64,000 nucleotides of DNA from Aureliella helgolandensis (GCF_007752135.1 NZ_CP036298.1:186001-250000), one strand, 5' to 3'. Shown: positions 44,953 through 55,423, counted from the first letter of the stretch. The notes: a model not told the origin generated them from the sequence alone. Made by a program: numbers and translations.

Positions 44953-45351
44953 CGTGAAGATGTATCCTGAAAAGTGATTGGCGGTAAATTGGAGCGCAGG
45001 AGCCGCAGTTGGCGATTGCCTCCGGCGGACAGCGACTTGTCGTTCGGCAGCTAATGCTGGACCGATTGTAACCAGACTTTGTCCGATTCCTATCACCCCA
45101 ACCGTCTTCAGACAGTCGCCCCTCGAATGTGATCTCCAAGAAGAGCAGAGGAGTCCCTCCGGCATTTTTCCACAAGTTTGGAAGCAAGCTGAGATAAGGG
45201 GTCCTCCAATCGCAACCGGCCGTGAGATGACAGGTGATTATCGTATCTCGCCGCGTGAGCAAGCATGGGCGGTTGCCGCTGCACTGTGATTCGAGGGGCG
45301 ATGATTGGGACCGACTCGAATGACATCCAAGTGGTCGACGGGAGCTCCCTT
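44953..45351. other. Intergenic stretch between two minus-strand genes
   Basis: About 400 bases after the stop of the second sulfatase and before the HugZ start. Short frames on both strands carry no family signature and none has a good ribosome site. Probably the HugZ promoter region. Confidence 0.5.
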
Positions 45352-46917
45352 CTAATTCCGCTGCGGCACCCGCGGTTTTCGAGCTGGTTGCGTATCTGCA
45401 GGAACGTCGTAGCGTTGGCGGAGTCGATTGAGTTCGGTTGCAAGCGTTGCACGAATTTCAGCATAGTCGGGGTTGTCGGCTTGGCTTTGGAGTTCATGGG
45501 GATCGCGATGGAGGTCAAAGAGTTCCCAGGCGTCGATCTCCCCCCCGCCATGGTTTGGGCCGTAGTAGTGAATCAATTTGTGTTTTCCGTCGGTCACGCC
45601 ATAGTGCCGGTTGACCGAGTGGCCGCCAGGGAATTCGTAGTAGTGGTAGTAGAACGACTTGCGCCAGTCTTCCGGTGTCTGTCCCTTGAATAGCGGAACG
45701 AGGCTGGCGCCCTGCATGTCGGCAGGCACGTCCAGTCCCGCCAGATCGAGAAAGGTTTCGGCAAAATCCAAGTTGGAAGTGATATCGGTTTCGTTGACGC
45801 TGCCAGGCTGGACGACTCCTGGCCAACGAACGAGGAGCGGGGTGATTAGCGATTCTTCATACATCCAGCGTTTATCAAACCAGCCATGCTCCCCCAAATA
45901 CCAACCCTGGTCCGAGGAATAGATGACTACGGTTTTTTCTGCGAGTCCCTCGTCGTCCAAATAGTCGAGCAGGCGGCCAATTTCATCGTCGACCGATTTT
46001 ACACATCGCAGGTAGTCTTTCGCATAACGCTGATACTTCCACCGGAGGATCTCCGTCTCGGTCATGGAGTCCCGCTTGGCTAGATAGGATTCGTTCTTAG
46101 CCGTGTAAGCCTGATTCCAAACTTCGAGTTGCTCTGGCATCAGTCCTCGAGGAACGGTCAGCTTCAGATCGTTGTCATTCATGTGGTCGGAGATCGTCAT
46201 CGTCTGATTGGCAGCCGGAGTTTCGCGACCGGAGTAGTCATCGAACAGGGTCTCGGGTTCGGCAATCTCAACGTCGTCCAGCCAATTGAGGTATTTGGGG
46301 GCTGGCATCCAATTTCGATGAGGCGCCTTGTGCTGGAACATGAGCATGAAGGGCTTCTCTCGGTCGCGTCCCTTCTCAAGCCAGTCGATTGCTTTGTCTC
46401 CGATGATCTCCGTGGTGTAACCAGTGTGTTTGCGAGTGACAGGCTTGCCGCTCTCGTCGCTCGTAATCATCGGTGGGTTGTAATACGGCCCCTGCCCTTT
46501 CAAGATGTCGTAGTAGTCGAAGCCCTGCGGGGTGGAGCCAAGGTGCCACTTGCCGATGACTGCAGTCTGGTAGCCTGCGTGTTGCAGGAGCTTAGGGAAG
46601 GTCTGTTGGTTGCCGTTGAAGACATTTCCATTGCGGATGAATCCGTTGGCGTGGCTGTACCTGCCGGTCTGGATAACCGCACGGCTGGGGCCGCAAATAC
46701 CGTTGGTCACATAGCAGCGATTGAAACGCATGCCTTCGTGGGCAATGCGATCCATATTGGGTGTGGATATACGGCTGTCGTCGTAGGCGCTGAGGGCCTG
46801 GACGCAGTGGTCATCGGTAAAGATGAAAACAATGTTGGGACGATCTGCAGCGCGAATCAGTGCGCTAAACGAGGCTGACAGGAAGATTGCGGCGATTAGA
46901 GCCTTGCTGAAATGCAT
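45352..46917 (-). CDS. Secreted sulfatase (type I, formylglycine-dependent)
   Basis: A 521-residue sulfatase with a signal peptide (about 1-23). D35 and D36 in IFTDDHCVQ are metal ligands; C75 in [12 protein letters not shown] is the cysteine to be turned into formylglycine; [10 protein letters not shown] contributes the catalytic Lys and His; and [30 protein letters not shown] forms the second metal and substrate region, with the longer [13 protein letters not shown] typical of iduronate- or heparan-type sulfatases. The substrate is probably a sulfated glycan; the fine specificity is not readable. It lies close to the next sulfatase in the same direction, with a 94-base gap. Confidence 0.95.
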   Translation of the reverse strand: MHFSKALIAAIFLSASFSALIRAADRPNIVFIFTDDHCVQALSAYDDSRISTPNMDRIAHEGMRFNRCYVTNGICGPSRAVIQTGRYSHANGFIRNGNVFNGNQQTFPKLLQHAGYQTAVIGKWHLGSTPQGFDYYDILKGQGPYYNPPMITSDESGKPVTRKHTGYTTEIIGDKAIDWLEKGRDREKPFMLMFQHKAPHRNWMPAPKYLNWLDDVEIAEPETLFDDYSGRETPAANQTMTISDHMNDNDLKLTVPRGLMPEQLEVWNQAYTAKNESYLAKRDSMTETEILRWKYQRYAKDYLRCVKSVDDEIGRLLDYLDDEGLAEKTVVIYSSDQGWYLGEHGWFDKRWMYEESLITPLLVRWPGVVQPGSVNETDITSNLDFAETFLDLAGLDVPADMQGASLVPLFKGQTPEDWRKSFYYHYYEFPGGHSVNRHYGVTDGKHKLIHYYGPNHGGGEIDAWELFDLHRDPHELQSQADNPDYAEIRATLATELNRLRQRYDVPADTQPARKPRVPQRN

Positions 46918-47011
46918 GGAACACTTTCATGGATCTGAGTGAACGAGGGCTGGGGAGCGGGAGACGCGTGTCCCCTGCATCTCGCTTGAGTTTGCACTGG
47001 CCTATTGGGCT

Positions 47012-48481
47012 TTACTTCTTAACTGGTGTTTTCTCCACCCTGCCCGGTCGCTCGGGCGAAATCGCATTTCCCGGCCTGATCATCTCGGCGGTTGGCCGTC
47101 GGTTGGCCTTGATTTCCGCAACGTGTGCCTCATAGACACGCTTGAGTCGCTGCACGATCTGAGGGTGCTCTGACGCAACATTGGTGGTTTCACCAATATC
47201 GGCCACGGTATCGTAGAGTTGGTAGGGATCGGCCGAGGGTTGCCACGTTGCGTTGTCCCGAGCTTGCCTGCCTTTGCCCTCTTGCCATGGGTAGAATTTC
47301 CACTTTCCGCTGCGAACGGTACCCGGACCGTGCATTAGGACATAGGCCTCGTGCGGACTTTGGGCTCCCTCGACCCCGGCCATCAATGGCCAAATGTCTT
47401 GGCCGTCAATCTTGCGCTCGGGGAGCTCGCCTCCACAGAGTCGAGCCAGCGTGGGCATCATGTCGATGGAGGCCGCCACTTCCCGGCAAACCGCTCCTGC
47501 CGGAATTTTTCCTGGCCACCACATCAAGGTCGGTTCTCGAATTCCCCCATCGTAAACGCTGCTCTTTCTAGCGCGAAGCGGAAGAGATGAGCCTACCGCT
47601 GCTCCATTATCACTAGTGAATACAATGAGAGTGTTGTCGTCTATTCCAGCCGATTGCACCGTTCGAAGAATCTCACCAACCGACCAATCAACCTCTTCGA
47701 TCGCATTGGTGATCAGGTCCTTGTCGGGATTGTTGAATGCTTCGGATACAGCCAGTGGCAGGTGAACCATCGTGTGCGGGAGATAGAGAAAGAATGGCTC
47801 CTCGCGTTTCTCCGTGATCCAACGAATCGCCTCCTCGGTGTAGCGACGTGTGATCGTCGTCTGGTCCGCAGGGTATTCTATGACCTCTTCGTCTCGCAGG
47901 ATGGGTACGACGTTTTTGGCCTTGTGACCGGCTTGTAGGTCCGCCAGAACCAAGCCGTCGCGGAGGACGATCTCGGAAGAGAGTTTATTGGCCGGGTCGA
48001 TCCACATGTCGTTGCTGTAGGGAATTCCCCAATAGGAATCAAATCCTTGATGAGTTGGTAGGCAAGGAGGTAGGTGACCAAGGTGCCATTTGCCAATGCA
48101 CGCGGTGCGATAGCCGGCCTCTTTGAGCATATCGGCCAGAGTGACTTCGTCGGGGTGGAGACCTCGGTTGCTATTGGGGAACAACACCGCATTCATGCTG
48201 AGCCGCTGGTAGTGGCAGCCCGTGAGTAACGAGGTTCTCGATCCCGAACAAACCGCACAGCCCACGTAGAAGTCGGTGAACTTCATCCCCTCGGTCGCCA
48301 TTCGATCGAGGTTGGGAGTTTGGGGGATCGTTGCACCATTGAATCCCACATCGCCGTAACCCATGTCGTCGATGAAAATGAGGATGACGTTGGGCCGAGG
48401 TGCGTCGGCGGCAACTCCCATGCTGGTCCAAGATGCCAAAATGGCGATGAGCACGATCAGGAAGTTGTGGAGCGTCTTCAT
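47012..48481 (-). CDS. Secreted sulfatase with a CSGSR active-site motif
   Basis: A 489-residue sulfatase with a signal peptide (about 1-25). D38 and D39 in FIDDMGYGD are metal ligands, and GKWHLGHLPPCLPTHQGF and FTSDNGAAVG (second metal site) are present. The key cysteine is C78 in VCSGSRTSLLTGCHYQ: the usual C-x-P-S-R has Gly instead of Pro (C-S-G-S-R), and TGR is TGC. Variants such as CSASR are known in the S1 family, so activation is still likely, but the change is notable next to two canonical sulfatases. It may be the head of a run with the 45352-46917 gene. Confidence 0.93.
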   Translation of the reverse strand: MKTLHNFLIVLIAILASWTSMGVAADAPRPNVILIFIDDMGYGDVGFNGATIPQTPNLDRMATEGMKFTDFYVGCAVCSGSRTSLLTGCHYQRLSMNAVLFPNSNRGLHPDEVTLADMLKEAGYRTACIGKWHLGHLPPCLPTHQGFDSYWGIPYSNDMWIDPANKLSSEIVLRDGLVLADLQAGHKAKNVVPILRDEEVIEYPADQTTITRRYTEEAIRWITEKREEPFFLYLPHTMVHLPLAVSEAFNNPDKDLITNAIEEVDWSVGEILRTVQSAGIDDNTLIVFTSDNGAAVGSSLPLRARKSSVYDGGIREPTLMWWPGKIPAGAVCREVAASIDMMPTLARLCGGELPERKIDGQDIWPLMAGVEGAQSPHEAYVLMHGPGTVRSGKWKFYPWQEGKGRQARDNATWQPSADPYQLYDTVADIGETTNVASEHPQIVQRLKRVYEAHVAEIKANRRPTAEMIRPGNAISPERPGRVEKTPVKK

Positions 48482-48583
48482 AGGAATCAGTCTACTCTCG
48501 AGAAGTGGGGGGAGGGGGAAGCAACCACGATTGAGATCTACAGCCGCAACCTGGCCGATTTTTTGGGCTGGAATCTTGCATAC

Positions 48584-49933
48584 TTATGTTCTGAGTAGTG
48601 CGTCGATCGTACCGGTGCTATCTGCAAAGTGATTGAGTGGTGCGCCCATTATTTGTGCTTGAGTGAGCCACAAATTGGCCAGTGGGGTCCCCTCCGGCAT
48701 GTTGATGTGTTGTCCAGAAGTTAGCCGGGGGCCTCCGCCCGCGACGATGATGGGCAAATCATTGTACTGGTGCGTCGATCCGTCGCCCAAGCCAGACCCG
48801 TAGGTGAACAGCGTGTTGTCGAGCAGTGTCATTCCCTCGGCCTCCTCGATTGCCTTCATCTTTTCCAGGAGGTAGGCAAATTGCTGCATGTGAAAATGAT
48901 CGACTTTGAGGAGGTCGTCGATCATCTTCGTTTGGTTGTGGGACATCTGGTGGTGGCTTCGTGGAGAGTCGAACAGCCCTTCGAACATGTAGGGTGTATC
49001 CCACCGCTCGGGGCCAATCATGAACGTGGCTACATTGGTAAGTCCGGTCTGCAGTGCGACGACCATCAAATCTCCCATGAGCCGAATGTATTCACCACGC
49101 GGTAGATAGTCGGCCGAGGGTTCGTCCAAGGAGACGTTCGATAACTCCGTTTTCATCTTTTCGAGGCGATTCATTTGGTTTTCGATCGCGCGGATGGAAT
49201 CGAAATACTCAGCAAACTTCTGCTGATCGGCATAGCCCAGATCGCGCCTCAACGATCTAGCATCCTCAAGGACAAGGTCGGTGACGTCACGATAGCGGTC
49301 GATTTCCTGAGTGGAAAACAGTCGGTGGTACATTCTGCGTGGATCACGAATTGACGGAGCGACGTGCCCCGTCCCGTACCAGGAAATATTGTCAAAGTAG
49401 ATCGACTCTTTGTTGTCCTGATGACTGTTGCAACTGAACTCCAGCGTGGGAAACGAAGTTTCCGCCGCGACATGGTCAGCGACGATGTGATCCAAGGTCC
49501 GGTTGAGCGGCCAAGCGGTTCCCTGCAACGTGTAGGGGACTGCACTGCTCAAGTAGCAAGACGCGCACTGTGCATGCACGTCGGTCCCCTGTTGGAAAAC
49601 TCGATCCATGCCGGTGATGAGGTTGATTTGGCTTTTGAAGTTTGCCAGTGGTTGCAGCGTGGCGGAGAGTTCTTCGAGCGGCTTTTGGAAGAAGTCTGGA
49701 TTCTGCTTGTCGAGTGACTTCATGACATTGCCGAGATTCCCTTCTGGGATCACGCTGTCCGCTTCGCCAGGAAAGAAACCGCGACGGACAACGCCGATTG
49801 GCACATAAAAATGTGCCATTCTCAACGCTGGTTGTCTGGCGGAAGTTGCGGCAGAAATGCTTTCCATCCAAGGTAATGTTAATGCAGCACCGCCTATCCC
49901 ACGGAGGAAATTGCGTCGCGAAGGGATTTTCAT
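48584..49933 (-). CDS. Tat-exported DUF1552 protein
   Basis: A protein of about 449 residues starting at ATG 49933. Residues 6-20 (RRNFLRGIGGAALTLP) form a twin-arginine export signal. The body matches DUF1552: RMAHFYVPIGVVRRGFFPG, LINLITGMDRVFQQGTDVHAQCASCYLS and FSCNSHQDNKESIYFDNISWYG. Later segments are TYGSGLGDGSTHQYNDLPIIVAGGG. The start overlaps the stop of the cytochrome gene as ATGA, so the two are translated together. DUF1552 proteins accompany DUF1592-type cytochromes across planctomycetes; no enzymatic activity is known. Confidence 0.92.
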   Translation of the reverse strand: MKIPSRRNFLRGIGGAALTLPWMESISAATSARQPALRMAHFYVPIGVVRRGFFPGEADSVIPEGNLGNVMKSLDKQNPDFFQKPLEELSATLQPLANFKSQINLITGMDRVFQQGTDVHAQCASCYLSSAVPYTLQGTAWPLNRTLDHIVADHVAAETSFPTLEFSCNSHQDNKESIYFDNISWYGTGHVAPSIRDPRRMYHRLFSTQEIDRYRDVTDLVLEDARSLRRDLGYADQQKFAEYFDSIRAIENQMNRLEKMKTELSNVSLDEPSADYLPRGEYIRLMGDLMVVALQTGLTNVATFMIGPERWDTPYMFEGLFDSPRSHHQMSHNQTKMIDDLLKVDHFHMQQFAYLLEKMKAIEEAEGMTLLDNTLFTYGSGLGDGSTHQYNDLPIIVAGGGPRLTSGQHINMPEGTPLANLWLTQAQIMGAPLNHFADSTGTIDALLRT

Positions 49934-52053
49934 GGTTCCTGTCCTGATGCATGCCGAGGGGAGGTGAGAGGGGTGCACTTGCTGCGGAAGGGTTTGCTTA
50001 GAATCACTTGCTTGAGAAAGGTCTGCATTTTGTAACCATCCTGAGCACACGTTGTAGCAATGTGTTCAGCAGCCAGGTGATCGGCCGCCTCCAGCTCGCG
50101 GGCTAGTGCAAAGGAAAGCAGGTGTTCGCCAAACGCTAACGCGAAACGGTCTTTCTCAGCAAGTATCGCATCTTTGAATTCGAGCACATTGACAAATTCG
50201 TGCTTCTGAAAGAGTCTACCAGCCATGTCGACCTCGCGGCCATTCTCATACGTTTCACGCCATACGCCGATGGGGTCGTAGTTTTCAAGCGCAAATCCAA
50301 GCGGGTCAATCTGCTCGTGGCAGCCTTTGCAATCGGAACGCTGCCGATGCATGGATAATCGTTCACGCAGCGTAAGGGATTCCTCTCCTGCAGGAGGAGT
50401 TTCATCCAATGCAGGCACATCTGCTGGAGGTGGATCGGGTGGGTTGTTGAAGATGACCGAGGCGATCCAAGCTCCCCGCGTGATCGGTTGCGTTCGCTCG
50501 GGGCCGGAGGTCATGGTCATTACCGCGGCGTTGGTGATGACACCGCCATCGCGGCGGTCGGTCACAGGCATCCGACGAAAACGCAATGCCATCACCTCGC
50601 CACCCTTCCCCGGCTGCGGCTTGCCGTTCGTGGGCCGGTAGGCTTCTTCGAGCAGAGTGGAGCGATAGGTGAAGTCTGAATCGATGAGCTGCGTGATCGA
50701 TTGATTCTCGATCAGAACTGTCTCGAATAATAGCAAGGGTTCGAGCATCATATGCATGCTGTCACGGTACTTGAGGTAATAGAACTGAGGGAATCTTTCC
50801 CGACTTGGAATGGAGGAGATAATGCGGTCGAGTTGAAGCCATTGAGTCGGGAAGCTGTCGCAAAATCGCTTGAGTTTATGGTCTTTCAGCATTCGCTCGA
50901 TTTGTAGATCGAGAATGTCTGGACGACTTAGCGTTCCAGCAGCAGCCAAATCCAATAGACTTTGGTCGGGAAGACTCCCCCACAGAAAAAAGGATAGACG
51001 CGACGCGAGTTCAAAGTCGTCAACTTCTTCTACCGTCCCACGCTCGTGGGAGGTCTCGTACAGGTAGAGAAATCTGGGGGAGGCAATGGCTGCTGCTGCG
51101 ACCGCTTGCATTGCTTCGGTGAAAGGGGTTCCTGCATCGAGCCGTCGCAATACATAACTCGCGTACCGCTCGAATTGTTCCTCAACAATCGGTCGTCGAA
51201 AGGCTTTGGTGAGAAACGGCTTTAGGCGGCGGCGCACTTCGGTAGGGATTGTTTCCAAGTCCGTTGGGACTGCAAAAAACTCATCCCAAATCCCCACATT
51301 CTTTGAATCGAAGTCTGGACTCTGCGTGATTGACTGCCCCAATGCCAAGAATGACTCCATGAGGAGCGGTGACATGGAAAGATGATCACCACGATTGTCA
51401 AATCCATGCTCCGCTCGCAAATCTTGCGGAAATGCGGCGACATTGGCTAGTCGTGGCTCGATCAATTGCGATTTTCCCAGTGGGCGACTTCCAACTGAAA
51501 CTACGTCGGCCATCTTTCCCGACTCAGGCTTGAAGTACCCATTGTGTTCCCGCATCATACGCTCCGGTAGCGTGAAGACGATGCACTTCAATCCGAATAA
51601 GTCGGTGACCGCATTGTTGTATTGAAAGCGGTTCATCCGTCGCATCGGCGTGTGAGAAAATCGCGGTTGTTTGGTAAGCGATGCATGGAGCACGGCGGTC
51701 AATCCCGTGACTAAGCTCTGCCGTAGCTCGGAATCGAGCGGGGGTTCGGCCTCGGGAGGCATCTCTTGGAGATCGAGGACACGAATCAGGCTGCGTACCA
51801 ATTCAACGCGTTCGCCCAAACTGTCGGTATTCATTTCCAGGAGGTCCAAACCTCCCTCGGAGTCCTCGCCCGCTCCATGGCAGTTTGAGCAATGCTCTCG
51901 GATGGCTGGTGCGAGGACTTGGGAGAACGCATTGCTTTCAACCGCAAAGACGTTCGAACTCGGGAGATTCAGCCAACTAACGACTAGGACCGCGCACAAC
52001 AAGATCTCAGTGGGGTGAAACGACTCGATCGACGGTGTTTCGGCATGTCGCAT
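49930..52053 (-). CDS. DUF1587/1595/1592/1588/1585-type planctomycete cytochrome protein
   Basis: A 707-residue exported protein. A signal helix (about 16-37) leads to a cytochrome domain with heme motif CSNCH (55-59). The remainder follows the usual string of planctomycete domains: RRMNRFQYNNAVTDLF (DUF1587-like), RRRLKPFLTKAFRRPI and ASPRFLYLYE (DUF1595/1592), LASRLSFFLWGSLPDQSLLDLAAAG, TRGAWIASVIFNNPPDPPPADVPAL (DUF1588) and a second heme motif CKGCH inside RSDCKGCHEQIDPLGFALENYDPIG (DUF1585). Two heme sites suggest electron transfer. The gene is followed in ATGA overlap by the DUF1552 partner. Confidence 0.93.
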   Translation of the reverse strand: MRHAETPSIESFHPTEILLCAVLVVSWLNLPSSNVFAVESNAFSQVLAPAIREHCSNCHGAGEDSEGGLDLLEMNTDSLGERVELVRSLIRVLDLQEMPPEAEPPLDSELRQSLVTGLTAVLHASLTKQPRFSHTPMRRMNRFQYNNAVTDLFGLKCIVFTLPERMMREHNGYFKPESGKMADVVSVGSRPLGKSQLIEPRLANVAAFPQDLRAEHGFDNRGDHLSMSPLLMESFLALGQSITQSPDFDSKNVGIWDEFFAVPTDLETIPTEVRRRLKPFLTKAFRRPIVEEQFERYASYVLRRLDAGTPFTEAMQAVAAAAIASPRFLYLYETSHERGTVEEVDDFELASRLSFFLWGSLPDQSLLDLAAAGTLSRPDILDLQIERMLKDHKLKRFCDSFPTQWLQLDRIISSIPSRERFPQFYYLKYRDSMHMMLEPLLLFETVLIENQSITQLIDSDFTYRSTLLEEAYRPTNGKPQPGKGGEVMALRFRRMPVTDRRDGGVITNAAVMTMTSGPERTQPITRGAWIASVIFNNPPDPPPADVPALDETPPAGEESLTLRERLSMHRQRSDCKGCHEQIDPLGFALENYDPIGVWRETYENGREVDMAGRLFQKHEFVNVLEFKDAILAEKDRFALAFGEHLLSFALARELEAADHLAAEHIATTCAQDGYKMQTFLKQVILSKPFRSKCTPLTSPRHASGQEP

Positions 52054-52449
52054 CGTAGTACCGGTCTGAAGGTGCGAATAAAGAATGGGCAGATGCTGTG
52101 CAAATTCCAGCCTCCTTCAGTCTAGCAAGGTTGCCAGCGCATTTCGGCATAAATGCCATTCCTTTGCCCAGATCATCGTTGTGACCGGTTTTCAGACAAT
52201 ACTGCGTTGTCCCGATCGTTTGCGCAAAATTCCGATCGCCAGCTCATGCAGGCGGGGAAGATGTGTGAGGGCGAAGCACGACCTTGTCCATCGCATGCTG
52301 TTGACAGCCAACGCCCTGGAACGCTTGTGGGGGCGAATGACACTCGTTAAATCGATGCCTAATTGTTCGGCTGATGCAGTGGGAACGTAAATTCAGCGAG
52401 TGAAGCACTGGTGCGGAAGGCCATCTGTTTGAAACCTTCGGAGGTAAAT
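52054..52449. other. Intergenic stretch, no gene recognised
   Basis: About 400 bases before the small ORF at 52450, upstream of the divergent cytochrome gene. A longer minus-strand frame crossing it has no protein-like features. Confidence 0.5.
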
Positions 52450-52812
52450 ATGCTTGCGTTCTTGGACCGGATGGGCATTTTCCCGAGAGGTGCCCGCTTT
52501 GAGCTAGAGTATTTTCATGTGCCAAAGGTTGGGCGGTACTCGGCCAGCCACCTACCTCGATCGTATTCCGCCGCATCGACAAGTCTGGAGTCGCTGCCAA
52601 CTGCCGTGTTATTCGAGCTGCTGTTTCGGCATTGGAATCGAAAAGGTTACTCATTCGACAAGCTGGTAATGGAGGGAGGTGAAATTCCCGCTGGCTTGCG
52701 CATCGCGGCTGTCTGGAGCGAGCCCGTCGATAGCTGCCTGCCGCAATGGAATCCAAAGGCCCACTGCTGTGGGATGGAAGTTTTCCCCAAAAAGATATCA
52801 GAATCGTCCTAG
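52450..52812 (+). CDS. Small hypothetical protein
   Basis: A 120-residue frame with a very good ribosome site (GGAGG five bases before ATG 52450) and codon use like its neighbours. The product has a mixed alpha/beta look (LPTAVLFELLFRHWNRKGYSFDKLVM) and four cysteines, two of them adjacent, but no signal peptide, membrane helix or recognisable family. It stands alone between the divergent cytochrome operon and the convergent esterase gene. It may be real or a chance frame. Confidence 0.4.
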   Translation: MLAFLDRMGIFPRGARFELEYFHVPKVGRYSASHLPRSYSAASTSLESLPTAVLFELLFRHWNRKGYSFDKLVMEGGEIPAGLRIAAVWSEPVDSCLPQWNPKAHCCGMEVFPKKISESS

Positions 52813-53074
52813 CGGAAACCTGCTTTTTTTTCCGCAGTCAGGGCAGAGCCAGCAAGTGCCCGGTTCGATGTGCGCATCGCAAAGGGCGGTCTTGTGTCGG
52901 AAGGGATGGGTGTGCGAACTCGGAGCAACCCACCAGTAAGCAATAGCGATCAGATGTACCGAAGAATCAGAGCAATGCGACGATTCTCCCGGTCGTTTAT
53001 GCGTCGTTTATCCGGTCCTTTGAGCAGGAGACTCAGGCGGCAGACGGAGAGTCGGCATCGGATCCAGTACCGGA

Positions 53075-54571
53075 TCAATGAGCCGGCTCGGCTTGGGGGG
53101 TCTCATGCAGTTTCAAAACAATGTCTACTGGAAAGGCATAGTTTAAATCGCCACGGATGGCTAAGTTTCTAGCCATGGTGCTCGGGGTACGCGCTCGAAT
53201 CCCGCTAAACTGCACTTGCCCATTCACCTTGATCACGAATGGCTCGTCCAGGTCGAGCAGTTGGTCATTCAGATGGACCACAAGATCGGTGCTGGACAAC
53301 GGTTGATTGGCTGTGATATCACCTTCTTCCGCTTTACCTCCTGGGTTCTGGTGAGCATTGATTTCGATGGTTTGGGTTTCCCGGTCAATCTCGGCGATGA
53401 TGTGATAATATCCGCTGCTGGGCACTTCAGTGACCGATAGCCAATAGAAGTGGGGATTGTAGAAGCCATCCTTTTCGTGACACCGCCACACCACGCGCTG
53501 TGGATAAGGATTTCGGGTATGCTCGGACAGCCAATTGGGAACTGGAGAGTAGTCAATTCCATGGCCCTTCCCTTTTTGGATCGAAAGCAAGTGGGAGTAG
53601 CCGCCAGGGTCGGATTGATGAAGTTCTTCCAATTTTTCATGCGTCTTTTGAGCCAATTCTATTCGCCGGTACATCGTGTCGTGTTCGCCAATTTCCGAAC
53701 GGAATGGCAAATTGCGGAGATTCTCGTAGACGACCTCGGCGCCTCCTGCCATGGGGCTGGCGGCCGCAAAACGATCGGCGAGTAGCGGGGCGAGGTGCCC
53801 CGTGCCGTAGCCACCTTGAGAAATGCCTGTGATGTAAACGCGGTTTGGATCGACGTCGTAGAACAGGATGCAGCCACGAATCAGCCGTTGAAAAAGTTCG
53901 AGGTTATGTTGATGGAACCAGCGTCCTCGATTGTCGTCTGCCATTCGCGGCACAAAGTACATTCCGTCCGGTTGGTACACCTTCCTCGCCAACGCAATCT
54001 GAGTTGTGAATTCGCGTGAATTGACCATCCAGCCGTGAGGGTCCGTCAGTTTCTCTTTCCCAAAATACTTGCCTCCACCGTGCATGCAGATGAACAGCGG
54101 CCAGCCATTGGGCGGCTTGTCTCCCTTTTGGAGTAAGCAACATGGCATTCTTTGCCCATCGCTTGATTCCATTTCAATGATATCGATTGATTGCGTGGGT
54201 GGAGTTGATGGAGCACTTTGGCCAGAGGATGTGGTCCGCCCAACTCGCGAGGGTTGCGGGATTTGTTGTTGCCAGCCCTGGGTTGTTGCGGCATCTCGGT
54301 ATGCCTGCCATAGCGTGACTGCGAACTCGCTAGCGGCCTCTTGGCTATTTGTAGACAATTCCAAGTGCGGGGCCTCGCTTGCGTCAGTCCCTGATGGCTG
54401 AGCCGTCAAAACGACTTCTCCGCTAAGAACCTTGTCGAACCATGCTGTTGCCGCTTCGGCTGGATCGATTGCATTCGCTTCGTGGGATAGGAGCCCAGTG
54501 CACAGGAAAGCGAAGACTACCGGTAGGCAAGTGAATCTTGTGCGTTGAAGGTGCAAGCTGCAGACCAACAT
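53075..54571 (-). CDS. Secreted alpha/beta-hydrolase (esterase or depolymerase type)
   Basis: A 498-residue exported protein (signal to about residue 35). After a variable region (about 36-130) the hydrolase core has WPLFICMHGGGKYFG (oxyanion loop), DPNRVYITGISQGGYGTGHLAPLLADRF with the serine in GISQGG near residue 250, and SPMAGGAEVV. GHGIDYSP carries a histidine suited to the catalytic triad. The C-terminal quarter is beta-rich, with AEIDRETQTIEINAHQNPGG and KVNGQVQFSGI, a likely accessory beta-sandwich. The nearest relatives by look are polyhydroxybutyrate-depolymerase/feruloyl-esterase-type secreted hydrolases. Substrate unknown; a carbohydrate ester fits the genome setting. Confidence 0.85.
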   Translation of the reverse strand: MLVCSLHLQRTRFTCLPVVFAFLCTGLLSHEANAIDPAEAATAWFDKVLSGEVVLTAQPSGTDASEAPHLELSTNSQEAASEFAVTLWQAYRDAATTQGWQQQIPQPSRVGRTTSSGQSAPSTPPTQSIDIIEMESSDGQRMPCCLLQKGDKPPNGWPLFICMHGGGKYFGKEKLTDPHGWMVNSREFTTQIALARKVYQPDGMYFVPRMADDNRGRWFHQHNLELFQRLIRGCILFYDVDPNRVYITGISQGGYGTGHLAPLLADRFAAASPMAGGAEVVYENLRNLPFRSEIGEHDTMYRRIELAQKTHEKLEELHQSDPGGYSHLLSIQKGKGHGIDYSPVPNWLSEHTRNPYPQRVVWRCHEKDGFYNPHFYWLSVTEVPSSGYYHIIAEIDRETQTIEINAHQNPGGKAEEGDITANQPLSSTDLVVHLNDQLLDLDEPFVIKVNGQVQFSGIRARTPSTMARNLAIRGDLNYAFPVDIVLKLHETPQAEPAH

Positions 54572-54783
54572 GGCGATGGGGCTCCGAGATCGTACTTGAT
54601 GCGAATGCTAAATTTGGAGTCTGCGGTGGGCAGGGACTGGCGAACCGGGCTCTGGTGCTGCAGGTTGAAATGTTCTGCGGGCTGTTCAATTTCCCGCAGC
54701 GAAACAGGGGAGAGGGCCATTGTTTGGAGTGCCCTTCCCGTTTCGGTGCACTAGGGGATTCGATGCACTAGGCATTGAGGCGT

Positions 54784-55176
54784 CTACCCGTTGCCGACAG
54801 CGGCATCCCGATCGGCAATCAGCTTGTTGATTGCTTCATCGGCAGGGCGTATTTCGAACGGTCCCATCCTTACTCCGGGATGATTCGACATCAGTGCGAT
54901 CGCATGATTCAAGTCGCGAGCCTCCAACAGCAGGATTCCGCCCAGCATTTCCTTGGTTTCAACGTATGGCCCATCGGTCACATCGACAGCGCCATTCTTC
55001 ATTCTCAGCGTGACTGCGTTTCGTGCTGATTGCAGTGCTTCTCCGCCCAGAAAGTGCCCGCCCCGCCGTAGCTCATCGTCGTAGGCAAAACACTCATCCA
55101 TCATGCGTTGCCCTTCCTCTGGAGAAACTGCCTCCAGCTTCGATTCTTCGATGAAACCCAAGCATACAAATTTCAT
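54784..55176 (-). CDS. YCII-related (DGPF) domain protein
   Basis: A 130-residue single-domain protein. It has the YCII fold markers: [12 protein letters not shown] strand, an [18 protein letters not shown] helix, the diagnostic [13 protein letters not shown] and the [16 protein letters not shown] end. Such proteins are often encoded next to ECF sigma factors, where they are thought to modulate or take part in oxidative-type chemistry, but here no sigma factor gene is adjacent. Cytoplasmic. ATG 55176 gives the standard length; the frame is open to 55239. Catalytic role unknown. Confidence 0.88.
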   Translation of the reverse strand: MKFVCLGFIEESKLEAVSPEEGQRMMDECFAYDDELRRGGHFLGGEALQSARNAVTLRMKNGAVDVTDGPYVETKEMLGGILLLEARDLNHAIALMSNHPGVRMGPFEIRPADEAINKLIADRDAAVGNG

Positions 55177-55423
55177 TTCGAACTCCGATTCTATTGGTAC
55201 CCGAACTGCGAACCAAACTAAGTCCACTAGGGAGTTCATCGAATGGCAGTGAGCAGGATCGACGCTGAGTCTGGGGATTGTGGGAAATGCACCGTATTGT
55301 CGACCACTTCGCCGCGTGCGGGTTTGTTCCCCAGCGGACGTCGCAGCCAGTCCCGCATGCAGTTCTTCGAACGACTAGGGGGCAAATACTGCAGGAAGTT
55401 CACGTTGGCTCAGAGGATTGGGA

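Noticed and set aside
52244-52756. 170-residue minus-strand frame
   Set aside because: Antisense to a frame with a better ribosome site, Pro/Ser/Arg-rich, no motif; repeats of chance open frames are frequent in this GC range.
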